A stretch of 64,000 nt of DNA from Clusia tigrina (Eukaryota > Arthropoda > Insecta > Diptera > Clusiidae), in NCBI GenBank assembly GCA_920105625.2, contig OV050032.1:102160542-102224541 (forward strand). Direction: 5' to 3'. This document shows positions 49,251-62,430 of this stretch, piece after piece. Both the position numbers and the translations under genes were made by a program. The notes under the pieces were generated by a model. That model worked only from the letters and a program-made list of their open reading frames with translations. It had not been told where the DNA came from and made no database searches. Every line of letters starts with the position of its first letter. Position 1 is the first letter of the stretch.

Positions 49251-52200
49251 CTCCAGTAAAAAGTTAAAAGCATTTGAATGTTGCCAACTTTTATAGGTGT
49301 AGGACGTACCGTATAGAAGTTAGGGGCGTCTGAAGTTTTATCAGTGTTTGATTTGGGACTCTAGGGTAGCATAGCTTTGAGCGATAGCTTAAATTGACAA
49401 GAGGCTCGAGTACTTTATTGTTACAAAATTTCAAGGTTTTATGACGCTCCAGTAAAAAGTTACAAGCATTTGTATGTTGCAAACTTTGATAGGTGTAAGA
49501 CGTACCGTAAAGAAGTTAGGGGCGTTTGAAGTTTTACCAGTGTGTGATTTGGGACTCAAGGGTAGCATAGCTTTGAGCGATGGCTTACATTGACAAGAGT
49601 CTCGGGTACTTCATTGTTACAAAATTTCAAGGTTTTATGACGCTCCAGTAAAAAGTTACAAGCATTTGTATGTTGCAAACTTTGATAGGTGTAGGACGTA
49701 CCGTATAGAAGTTAGGGCCATTTGAAGTTTTATCAGTGTTTGATTTGGGACTCTAGGGTAGCATAGCTTTGAGCGATGGCTTAAATTGACAAGAGGCTCG
49801 GGTACTTCATTGTTACAAAATTTCAAGGTTTTATGACGCTCCAGTAAAAAGTTACAAGCATTTGTATGTTGCAAACTTTGATAGGTGTAGGACGTACCGT
49901 ATAGAAGTTAGGGCCATTTGAAGGTTTATCAGTGTTTGATTTGGGACTCTAGGGTAGCATAGCTTTGAGCGATGGCTTAAATTGACAAGAGGCTCGAGTA
50001 CTTTATTGTTTCAAAATTTCAAGTTTCTATGACGCTCCAGTAAAAAGTTACAAGCAATTGAATGTTGCAAACTTTGATAGGTGTAGGACGTACCGTATAG
50101 AAGTTAGGGCCATTTGAAGTTGTATCAGTGTTTGATTTGGGACTCAAGGGTAGCATAGCTTTGAGCGATGGCTTAAATTGACAAGATGCTCGAGTACTTT
50201 ATTGTTACAAAATTTCAAGGTTTTATGACGCTCCAGTAAAAAGTTACAAGCATTTGTATGTTGCAAACTTTGATAGGTGTAGGACGTACCGTATAGAAGT
50301 TAGGGGCGTTTGAAGTTTTATCAGTGTTTGATTTGGGACTCTAGGGTAGCATAGCTTTGAGCGATAACTTAAATTGACAAGAGGCTCGGGTACTTTATTG
50401 TTATAAATTTCAAGGTTTTATGACGCTCCAGTAAAAAGTTACAAGCATTTGAATGTTGCCAACTTTGATAGGTGTAGGACGTACCGTAAAGAAGTTAGGG
50501 CCATTTGAAGTTTTATCAGTGTTTGATTTGGGACTCTAGGGTAGCATAGCTTTGAGCGATAATTTAAATTGACAAGATGCTCGAGTACTTTATTGTTACA
50601 AAATTTCAAGGTTTTATGACGCTCCAGTAAAAAGTTACAAACATTTGAATGTTGCCAACTTTTATAGGTGTAGGACGTACCGTATAGAAGTTAGGGGCGT
50701 TTGAAGTTTTATCAGTGTTTGATTTGGGACTCAAGGGTAGCATAGCTTTGAGCGATAGCATAAATTGACAAGAGGCTCGGGTACTTCATTTTTAAAAAAT
50801 TTCAAGGTTTTATGACGCTCCAGGAAAAAGTTACAAGCATTTGTATGTTGCAAACTTTGATAGGTGTAGGACGTACCGTAAAGAAGTTAGGGGCGTTTGA
50901 AGTTTTATCAGTGTTTGATTTGGGACTCTAGGGTAGCATAGCTTTGAGCTATAGCTTAAATTGACAAGAGGCTCGAGTACTTTATTGTTACAAAATTTCA
51001 AGGTTTTATGACGCTCCAGTAAAAAGTTACAAGCATTTGTATGTTGCAAACTTTGATAGGTGTAAGACGTACCGTAAAGAAGTTAGGGGCGTTTGAAGTT
51101 TTATCAGTGTGTGATTTGGAACTCAAGGGTAGCATAATTTTGAGCGATGGCTTAAATTGACAAGAGTCTCGGGTACTTCATTGTTACAAAATTTCAAGGT
51201 TTTATGACGCTCCAGTAAAAAGTTACAAGCATTTGCATGTTGCAAACTTTGATAGGTGTAGGACGTACCGTAAAGAAGTTAGGGGCGTTTGAAGTTTTAT
51301 CAGTGTTTGATTTGGGACTCTAGGGTAGCATAGCTTTGAGCGATAGCTTAAATTGACAAGAGGCTCGAGTACTTTATTGTTACAAAATTTCAAGGTTTTA
51401 TGACGCTCCAGTAAAAAGTTACAATCATTTGTATGTTGCAAACTTTGATAGGTGTAGGACGTACCGTATAGAAGTTAGGGCCATTTGAAGGTTTATCAGT
51501 GTTTGATTTGGGACTCTAGGGTAGCATAGCTTTGAGCGATAGCATAAATTGACAAGAGGCTCGAGTACTTTATTGTTACAAAATTTCAAGGTTTTATGAC
51601 GCTCCAGTAAAAAGTTACAAGCATTTGTATGTTGCAAACTTTGAAAGGTGTAAGACGTACCGTAAAGAAGTTAGGGGCGTTTGAAGTTTTATCAGTGTGT
51701 GATTTGGGACTCAAGGATAGCATAGCTTTGAGCGATGGCTTAAATTGACAAGAGTCTCGGGTACTTCATTGTTACAAAATTTCAAGGTTTTATGACGCTC
51801 CAGTAAAAAGTTACAAGCATTTGTATGTTGCAAACTTTGATAGGTGTAGGACGTACCGTATAGAAGTTAGGGCCATTTGAAGTTTTATCAGTGTTTGATT
51901 TGGGACTCTAGGGTAGCATAGCTTTGAGCGATGGCTTAAATTGACAAGAGGCTCGGGTACTTCATTGTTACAAAATTTCAAGGTTTTATGACGCTCCAGT
52001 AAAAAGTTACAAGCATTTGTATGTTGCAAACTTTGATAGGTGTAGGACGTACCGTATAGAAGTTAGGGCCGTTTGAAGGTTTATCAGTGTTTGATTTGGG
52101 ACTCTAGGGTAGCATAGCTTTGAGCGATGGCTTAAATTGACAAGAGGCTCGAGTACTTTATTGTTTGAAAATTTCAAGTTTCTATGACGCTCCAGTAAAA

Positions 52201-52259
52201 AGTTACAAGCATTTGAATGTTGCAAACTTTGATAGGTGTAGGACGTACCGTATAGAAGT

Positions 52260-55200
52260 TAGGGCCATTTGAAGTTGTATCAGTGTTTGATTTGGGACTC
52301 AAGGGTAGCATAGCTTTGAGCGATGGCTTAAATTGACAAGATGCTCGAGTACTTTATTGTTACAAAATTTCAAGGTTTTATGACGCTCCAGTAAAAAGTT
52401 ACAAGCATTTGTATGTTGCAAACTTTGATAGGTGTAGGACGTACCGTAAAGAAGTTAGGGGCGTTTGAAGTTTTATCAGTGTTTGATTTGAGACTCTAGG
52501 GTAGCATAGCTTTGAGCGATGGCTTAAATTGACAAGAGGCTCGGGTACTTCATTGTTACAAAATTTGAAGGTTTTAAGACGCTCCAGTAAAAAGTTACAA
52601 GCATTTGTATGTTGCAAACTTTGATAGGTGTAGGACGTACCGTATAGAAGTTAGGGGCGTTTGAAGTTTTATCAGTGTTTGATTTGGGACTCTAGAGTAG
52701 CATAGCTTTGAGCGATAACTTAAATTGACAAGAGGCTCGGGTACTTTATTGTTACAAAATTTCAAGGTTTTATGACGCTCCAGAAAAAAGTTACAAGCAT
52801 TTGAATGTTGCCAACTTTGATAGGTGTAGGACGTACCGTAAAGAAGTTAGGGCCATTTGAAGTTTTATCAGTGTTTGATTTGGGACTCTAGGGTAGCATA
52901 GCTTTGAGCGATAACTTAAATTGACAAGATGCTCGAGTACTTTATTGTTACAAAATTTCAAGGTTTTATGACGCTCCAGTAAAAAGTTACAAACATTTGA
53001 ATGTTGCCAACTTTTATAGGTGTAGGACGTACCGTATAGAAGTTAGGGGCGTTTGAAGTTTTATCAGTGTTTGATTTGGGACTCAAGGGTAGCATAGCTT
53101 TGAGCGATAGCATAAATTGACAAGAGGCTCGGGTACTCCATTTTTACAAAATTTCAAGGTTTTATGACGCTCCCGGAAAAAGTTACAAGCATTTGTATGT
53201 TACAAACTTTGATAGGTGTAGGACGTACCGTAAAGAACTTAGGGGCGTTTGAAGTTTTATCAGTGTTTGATTTGGGACTCTAGGGTAGCATAGCTTTGAG
53301 CGATAGCTTAAATTGACAAGAGGCTCGAGTACTTTATTGTTACAAAATTTCAAGGTTTTATGACGCTCCAGTAAAAAGTTACAAGCTTTTGTATGTTGCA
53401 AACTTTGATAGGTGTAAGGCGTACCGTAAAGAAGTTAGGGGCGTTTGAAGTTTTATCAGTATGTGATTTGGGACTCAAGGGTAGCATAGCTTTGACCGAT
53501 AGCTTAAATTGACAAGAGGCTCGTGTACTTTATTGTTACAAAATTTCAAGGTTTTATGACGCTCCAGTAAAAAGTTAAAAGCATTTGAATGTTGCCAACT
53601 TTGATAGGTGTAGGACGTACCGTAAAGAAGTTAGGGGCGTTTGAAGTTTTATCAGTGTTTGATTTGGGACTCTAGGGTAGCATAGCTTTGAGCGATGGCT
53701 TAAATTGACAAGAGCCTCGAGTACTTCATTGTTACAAAATTTCAAGGTTTTATGACGCTCCAGTAAAAAGTTACAAGCATTTGTATGTTGCAAACTTTGA
53801 TAGGTGTAGGACGTACCGTAAAGAAGTTAGGGGCGTTTGAAGTTCTATCAGTGTTTGATTTGGGACTCAAGGGTAGGATAGCTTTGAGCGATGGCTTAAA
53901 TTGACAAGAGGCTCGAGTACTTTATTGTTACAAAATTTCAAGGTTTTTGACGCTCCAGTAAAAAGTTACAAGCATTTGAATGTTGCCAACTTTGATAGGT
54001 GTAGGACGTACCGTAAAGAAGTTAGGGGCGTTTGAAGTTTTATCAGTGTTTGATTTGGGACTCAAGGGTAGCATAGCTTTGAGCGATGGCTTAAATTGAC
54101 AAGAGGGTCGAGTACTTTATTGTTACAAAATTTCAAGGTTTTATGACGCTCCAGTAAAAAGTTACAAGCATTTGTATGTTGCAATCTTTGATAGGTGTAG
54201 GACGTACATTCAAGAAGTTAGGGGCGTTTGAAGTTTTATCAGTGTTTGATTTGGGACTCTAGGGTAGCATAGATTTGAGCGATAGCTTAAATTGACAAGA
54301 GGCTCGGGTACTTTATTGTTACAAAATTTCAAGGTTTTATGACGCTCCAGTAAAAAGTTAAAAGCATTTGAATGTTGCCAACTTTGATAGGTGTAGGACG
54401 TACCGTAAAGAAGTTAGGGGCGTTTGAAGTTTTATCAGTGTTTGATTTGGGACTCTAGGGTAGCATAGCTTTGAGCGATAGCTTAAATTGACAAGAGGCT
54501 CGAGTACTTTATTGTTACAAAATTTCAAGGTTTTATGACGCTCCAGTAAAAAGTTACAAGCATTTGTATGTTGCAAACTTTGATAGGTGTAAGACGTACC
54601 GTAAAGAAGTTAGGGGCGTTTGAAGTTTTATCAGTGTGTGATTTGGGACTCAAGGGTAGCATAGCTTTGAGCGATGGCTTACATTGACAAGAGTCTCGGG
54701 TACTTCATTGTTACAAAATTTCAAGGTTTTATGACGCTCCAGTAAAAAGTTACAAGCATTTGTATGTTGCAAACTTTGATAGGTGTAGGACGTACCGTAT
54801 AGAAGTTAGGGCCATTTGAAGTTTTATCAGTGTTTGATTTGGGACTCTAGGGTAGCATAGCTTTGAGCGATGGCTTAAATTGACAAGAGGCTCGGGTACT
54901 TCATTGTTACAAAATTTCAAGGTTTTATGACGCTCCAGTAAAAAGTTACAAGCATTTGTATGTTGCAAACTTTGATAGGTGTAGGACGTACCGTATAGAA
55001 GTTAGGGCCATTTGAAGGTTTATCAGTGTTTGATTTGGGACTCTAGGGTAGCATAGCTTTGAGCGATGGCTTAAATTGACAAGAGGCTCGAGTACTTTAT
55101 TGTTTCAAAATTTCAAGTTTCTATGACGCTCCAGTAAAAAGTTACAAGCAATTGAATGTTGCAAACTTTGATAGGTGTAGGACGTACCGTATAGAAGTTA

Positions 55201-58200
55201 GGGCCATTTGAAGTTGTATCAGTGTTTGATTTGGGACTCAAGGGTAGCATAGCTTTGAGCGATGGCTTAAATTGACAAGATGCTCGAGTACTTTATTGTT
55301 ACAAAATTTCAAGGTTTTATGACGCTCCAGTAAAAAGTTACAAGCATTTGTATGTTGCAAACTTTGATAGGTGTAGGACGTACCGTAAAGAAGTTAGGGG
55401 CGTTTGAAGTTTTATCAGTGTTTGATTTGGGACTCTAGGGTAGCATAGCTTTGAGCGATGGCTTAAATTGACAAGAGGCTCGGGTACTTCATTGTTAGAA
55501 AATTTGAAGGTTTTATGACGCTCCAGTAAAAAGTTACAAGCATTTGTATGTTGCAAACTTTGATAGGTGTAGGACGTACCGTATAGAAGTTAGGGGCGTT
55601 TGAAGTTTTATCAGTGTTTGATTTGGGACTCTAGGGTAGCATAGCTTTGAGCGATAACTTAAATTGACAAGAGGCTCGGGTACTTTATTGTTACAAATTT
55701 CAAGGTTTTATGACGCTCCAGTAAAAAGTTACAAGCATTTGAATGTTGCCAACTTTGATAGGTGTAGGACGTACCGTAAAGAAGTTAGGGCCATTTGAAG
55801 TTTTATCAGTGTTTGATTTGGGACTCTAGGGTAGCATAGCTTTGAGCGATAATTTAAATTGACAAGATGCTCGAGTACTTTATTGTTACAAAATTTCAAG
55901 GTTTTATGACGCTCCAGTAAAAAGTTACAAACATTTGAATGTTGCCAACTTTTATAGGTGTAGGACGTACCGTATAGAAGTTAGGGGCGTTTGAAGTTTT
56001 ATCAGTGTTTGATTTGGGACTCAAGGGTAGCATAGCTTTGAGCGATAGCATAAATTGACAAGAGGCTCGGGTACTTCATTTTTAAAAAATTTCAAGGTTT
56101 TATGACGCTCCAGGAAAAAGTTACAAGCATTTGTATGTTGCAAACTTTGATAGGTGTAAGACGTACCGTAAAGAAGTTAGGGGCGTTTGAAGTTTTATCA
56201 GTGTGTGATTTGGAACTCAAGGGTAGCATAATTTTGAGCGATGGCTTAAATTGACAAGAGTCTCGGGTACTTCATTGTTACAAAATTTCAAGGTTTTATG
56301 ACGCTCCAGTAAAAAGTTACAAGCATTTGTATGTTGCAAACTTTGATAGGTGTAGGACGTACCGTATAGAAGTTAGGGCCATTTGAAGTTTTATCAGTGT
56401 TTGATTTGGGACTCTAGGGTAGCATAGCTTTGAGCGATGGCTTAAATTGACAAGAGGCTCGGGTACTTCATTGTTACAAAATTTCAAGGTTTTATGACGC
56501 TCCAGTAAAAAGTTACAAGCATTTGTATGTTGCAAACTTTGATAGGTGTAGGACGTACCGTATAGAAGTTAGGGCCGTTTGAAGGTTTATCAGTGTTTGA
56601 TTTGGGACTCTAGGGTAGCATAGCTTTGAGCGATGGCTTAAATTGACAAGAGGCTCGAGTACTTTATTGTTTGAAAATTTCAAGTTTCTATGACGCTCCA
56701 GTAAAAAGTTACAAGCATTTGAATGTTGCAAACTTTGATAGGTGTAGGACGTACCGTATAGAAGTTAGGGCCATTTGAAGTTGTATCAGTGTTTGATTTG
56801 GGACTCAAGGGTAGCATAGCTTTGAGCGATGGCTTAAATTGACAAGATGCTCGAGTACTTTATTGTTTGAAAATTTCAAGTTTCTATGACGCTCCAGTAA
56901 AAAGTTACAAGCATTTGAATGTTGCAAACTTTGATAGGTGTAGGACGTACCGTATAGAAGTTAGGGCCATTTGAAGTTGTATCAGTGTTTGATTTGGGAC
57001 TCAAGGGTAGCATAGCTTTGAGCGATGGCTTAAATTGACAAGATGCTCGAGTACTTTATTGTTACAAAATTTCAAGGTTTTATGACGCTCCAGTAAAAAG
57101 TTACAAGCATTTGTATGTTGCAAACTTTGATAGGTGTAGGACGTACCGTAAAGAAGTTAGGGGCGTTTGAAGTTTTATCAGTGTTTGATTTGAGACTCTA
57201 GGGTAGCATAGCTTTGAGCGATGGCTTAAATTGACAAGAGGCTCGGGTACTTCATTGTTACAAAATTTGAAGGTTTTAAGACGCTCCAGTAAAAAGTTAC
57301 AAGCATTTGTATGTTGCAAACTTTGATAGGTGTAGGACGTACCGTATAGAAGTTAGGGGCGTTTGAAGTTTTATCAGTGTTTGATTTGGGACTCTAGGGT
57401 AGCATAGCTTTGAGCGATAACTTAAATTGACAAGAGGCTCGGGTACTTTATTGTTACAAAATTTCAAGGTTTTATGACGCTCCAGAAAAAAGTTACAAGC
57501 ATTTGAATGTTGCCAACTTTGATAGGTGTAGGACGTACCGTAAAGAAGTTAGGGCCATTTGAAGTTTTATCAGTGTTTGATTTGGGACTCTAGGGTAGCA
57601 TAGCTTTGAGCGATAACTTAAATTGACAAGATGCTCGAGTACTTTATTGTTACAAAATTTCAAGGTTTTATGACGCTCCAGTAAAAAGTTACAAACATTT
57701 GAATGTTGCCAACTTTTATAGGTGTAGGACGTACCGTATAGAAGTTAGGGGCGTTTGAAGTTTTATCAGTGTTTGATTTGGGACTCAAGGGTAGCATAGC
57801 TTTGAGCGATAGCATAAATTGACAAGAGGCTCGGGTACTCCATTTTTACAAAATTTCAAGGTTTTATGACGCTCCCGGAAAAAGTTACAAGCATTTGTAT
57901 GTTACAAACTTTGATAGGTGTAGGACGTACCGTAAAGAACTTAGGGGCGTTTGAAGTTTTATCAGTGTTTGATTTGGGACTCTAGGGTAGCATAGCTTTG
58001 AGCGATAGCTTAAATTGACAAGAGGCTCGAGTACTTTATTGTTACAAAATTTCAAGGTTTTATGACGCTCCAGTAAAAAGTTACAAGCTTTTGTATGTTG
58101 CAAACTTTGATAGGTGTAAGGCGTACCGTAAAGAAGTTAGGGGCGTTTGAAGTTTTATCAGTGTGTGATTTGGGACTCAAGGGTAGCATAGCTTTGACCG

Positions 58201-60470
58201 ATAGCTTAAATTGACAAGAGGCTCGGGTACTTTATTGTTACAAAATTTCAAGGTTTTATGACGCTCCAGTAAAAAGTTAAAAGCATTTGAATGTTGCCAA
58301 CTTTGATAGGTGTAGGACGTACCGTAAAGAAGTTAGGGGCGTTTGAAGTTTTATCAGTGTTTGATTTGGGACTCTAGGGTAGCATAGCTTTGAGCGATGG
58401 CTTAAATTGACAAGAGCCTCGAGTACTTCATTGTTACAAAATTTCAAGGTTTTATGACGCTCCAGTAAAAAGTTACAAGCATTTGTATGTTGCAAACTTT
58501 GATAGGTGTAGGACGTACCGTAAAGAAGTTAGGGGCGTTTGAAGTTCTATCAGTGTTTGATTTGGGACTCAAGGGTAGGATAGCTTTGAGCGATGGCTTA
58601 AATTGACAAGAGGCTCGAGTACTTTATTGTTACAAAATTTCAAGGTTTTTGACGCTCCAGTAAAAAGTTACAAGCATTTGAATGTTGCCAACTTTGATAG
58701 GTGTAGGACGTACCGTAAAGAAGTTAGGGGCGTTTGAAGTTTTATCAGTGTTTGATTTGGGACTCAAGGGTAGCATAGCTTTGAGCGATGGCTTAAATTG
58801 ACAAGAGGGTCGAGTACTTTATTGTTACAAAATTTCAAGGTTTTATGACGCTCCAGTAAAAAGTTACAAGCATTTGTATGTTGCAATCTTTGATAGGTGT
58901 AGGACGTACATTCAAGAAGTTAGGGGCGTTTGAAGTTTTATCAGTGTTTGATTTGGGACTCTAGGGTAGCATAGATTTGAGCGATAGCTTAAATTGACAA
59001 GAGGCTCGGGTACTTTATTGTTACAAAATTTCAAGGTTTTATGACGCTCCAGTAAAAAGTTAAAAGCATTTGAATGTTGCCAACTTTGATAGGTGTAGGA
59101 CGTACCGTAAAGAAGTTAGGGGCGTTTGAAGTTTTATCAGTGTTTGATTTGGGACTCTAGGGTAGCATAGCTTTGAGCGATAGCTTAAATTGACAAGAGG
59201 CTCGAGTACTTTATTGTTACAAAATTTCAAGGTTTTATGACGCTCCAGTAAAAAGTTACAAGCATTTGTATGTTGCAAACTTTGATAGGTGTAAGACGTA
59301 CCGTAAAGAAGTTAGGGGCGTTTGAAGTTTTATCAGTGTGTGATTTGGGACTCAAGGGTAGCATAGCTTTGAGCGATGGCTTACATTGACAAGAGTCTCG
59401 GGTACTTCATTGTTACAAAATTTCAAGGTTTTATGACGCTCCAGTAAAAAGTTACAAGCATTTGTATGTTGCAAACTTTGATAGGTGTAGGACGTACCGT
59501 ATAGAAGTTAGGGCCATTTGAAGTTTTATCAGTGTTTGATTTGGGACTCTAGGGTAGCATAGCTTTGAGCGATGGCTTAAATTGACAAGAGGCTCGGGTA
59601 CTTCATTGTTACAAAATTTCAAGGTTTTATGACGCTCCAGTAAAAAGTTACAAGCATTTGTATGTTGCAAACTTTGATAGGTGTAGGACGTACCGTATAG
59701 AAGTTAGGGCCATTTGAAGGTTTACCAGTGTTTGATTTGGGACTCTAGGGTAGCATAGCTTTGAGCGATGGCTTAAATTGACAAGAGGCTCGAGTACTTT
59801 ATTGTTTCAAAATTTCAAGTTTCTATGACGCTCCAGTAAAAAGTTACAAGCAATTGAATGTTGCAAACTTTGATAGGTGTAGGACGTACCGTATAGAAGT
59901 TAGGGCCATTTGAAGTTGTATCAGTGTTTGATTTGGGACTCAAGGGTAGCATAGCTTTGAGCGATGGCTTAAATTGACAAGATGCTCGAGTACTTTATTG
60001 TTACAAAATTTCAAGGTTTTATGACGCTCCAGTAAAAAGTTACAAGCATTTGTATGTTGCAAACTTTGATAGGTGTAGGACGTACCGTAAAGAAGTTAGG
60101 GGCGTTTGAAGTTTTATCAGTGTTTGATTTGGGACTCTAGGGTAGCATAGCTTTGAGCGATGGCTTAAATTGACAAGAGGCTCGGGTACTTCATTGTTAG
60201 AAAATTTGAAGGTTTTATGACGCTCCAGTAAAAAGTTACAAGCATTTGTATGTTGCAAACTTTGATAGGTGTAGGACGTACCGTATAGAAGTTAGGGGCG
60301 TTTGAAGTTTTATCAGTGTTTGATTTGGGACTCTAGGGTAGCATAGCTTTGAGCGATAACTTAAATTGACAAGAGGCTCGGGTACTTTATTGTTACAAAT
60401 TTCAAGGTTTTATGACGCTCCAGTAAAAAGTTACAAGCATTTGAATGTTGCCAACTTTGATAGGTGTAGG
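52260..60470. repeat. 24-monomer tandem duplication (4702 bp period)
   Basis: 52260-56960 is repeated from about 56960, with offset 4702 (24 x 196 minus two single-base deletions). Shared rare changes are ttttaagacgctcc, gctcccggaaaaag, tgttacaaac, aagctttttg, gtaaggcgtacc and gaccgatagc. A single extra monomer (ttgaaaatttcaag) near 56760-56960 sits at the boundary. Confidence 0.8.
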
Positions 60471-62430
60471 ACGTACCGTAAAGAAGTTAGGGGCGTTTGA
60501 AGTTCAATCAGTGTTTGATTTGGGACTCAAGGGTAGGATAGCTTTGAGCGATGGCTTAAATTGACAAGAGGCTCGAGTACTTTATTGTTACAAAATTTCA
60601 AGGTTTTTGACGCTCCAGTAAAAAGTTACAAGCATTTGAATGTTGCCAACTTTGATAGGTGTAGGACGTACCGTAAAGAAGTTAGGGGCGTTTGAAGTTT
60701 TATCAGTGTTTGATTTGGGACTCAAGGGTAGCATAGCTTTGAGCGATGGCTTAAATTGACAAGAGGGTCGAGTACTTTATTGTTACAAAATTTCAAGGTT
60801 TTATGACGCTCCAGTAAAAAGTTACAAGCATTTGTATGTTGCAATCTTTGATAGGTGTAGGACGTACATTCAAGAAGTTAGGGGCGTTTGAAGTTTTATC
60901 AGTGTTTGATTTGGGACTCTAGGGTAGCATAGATTTGAGCGATAGCTTAAATTGACAAGAGGCTCGGGTACTTTATTGTTACAAAATTTCAAGGTTTTAT
61001 GACGCTCCAGTAAAAAGTTAAAAGCATTTGAATGTTGCCAACTTTGATAGGTGTAGGACGTACCGTATAGAAGTTAGGGGCGTTTGAAGTTTTATCAGTG
61101 TTTGATTTGGGACTCTAGGGTAGCATAGCTTTGAGCGATAGCTTAAATTGACAAGAGGCTCGAGTACTTTATTGTTACAAAATTTCAAGGTTTTATGACG
61201 CTCCAGTAAAAAGTTACAAGCATTTGTATGTTGCAAACTTTGATAGGTGTAAGACGTACCGTAAAGAAGTTAGGGGCGTTTGAAGTTTTATCAGTGTGTG
61301 ATTTGGGACTCAAGGGTAGCATAGCTTTGAGCGATGGCTTACATTGACAAGAGTCTCGGGTACTTCATTGTTACAAAATTTCAAGGTTTTATGACGCTCC
61401 AGTAAAAAGTTACAAGCATTTGTATGTTGCAAACTTTGATAGGTGTAGGACGTACCGTATAGAAGTTAGGGCCATTTGAAGTTTTATCAGTGTTTGATTT
61501 GGGACTCTAGGGTAGCATAGCTTTGAGCGATGGCTTAAATTGACAAGAGGCTCGGGTACTTCATTGTTACAAAATTTCAAGGTTTTATGACGCTCCAGTA
61601 AAAAGTTACAAGCATTTGTATGTTGCAAACTTTGATAGGTGTAGGACGTACCGTATAGAAGTTAGGGCCATTTGAAGGTTTACCAGTGTTTGATTTGGGA
61701 CTCTAGGGTAGCATAGCTTTGAGCGATGGCTTAAATTGACAAGAGGCTCGAGTACTTTATTGTTTCAAAATTTCAAGTTTCTATGACGCTCCAGTAAAAA
61801 GTTACAAGCAATTGAATGTTGCAAACTTTGATAGGTGTAGGACGTACCGTATAGAAGTTAGGGCCATTTGAAGTTGTATCAGTGTTTGATTTGGGACTCA
61901 AGGGTAGCATAGCTTTGAGCGATGGCTTAAATTGACAAGATGCTCGAGTACTTTATTGTTACAAAATTTCAAGGTTTTATGACGCTCCAGTAAAAAGTTA
62001 CAAGCATTTGTATGTTGCAAACTTTGATAGGTGTAGGACGTACCGTAAAGAAGTTAGGGGCGTTTGAAGTTTTATCAGTGTTTGATTTGGGACTCTAGGG
62101 TAGCATAGCTTTGAGCGATGGCTTAAATTGACAAGAGGCTCGGGTACTTCATTGTTAGAAAATTTGAAGGTTTTATGACGCTCCAGTAAAAAGTTACAAG
62201 CATTTGTATGTTGCAAACTTTGATAGGTGTAGGACGTACCGTATAGAAGTTAGGGGCGTTTGAAGTTTTATCAGTGTTTGATTTGGGACTCTAGGGTAGC
62301 ATAGCTTTGAGCGATAACTTAAATTGACAAGAGGCTCGGGTACTTTATTGTTACAAATTTCAAGGTTTTATGACGCTCCAGTAAAAAGTTACAAGCATTT
62401 GAATGTTGCCAACTTTGATAGGTGTAGGAC
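58510..62430. repeat. 10-monomer tandem duplication (1958 bp period)
   Basis: About 58510-60470 is repeated at 60470-62430, with offset 1958 (10 x 196 minus 2). It lies inside the second copy of the 24-monomer unit. Both copies hold gtaggatag, the 195-bp monomer with ggtttttgacg, and the gtacattcaag monomer. Confidence 0.8.
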
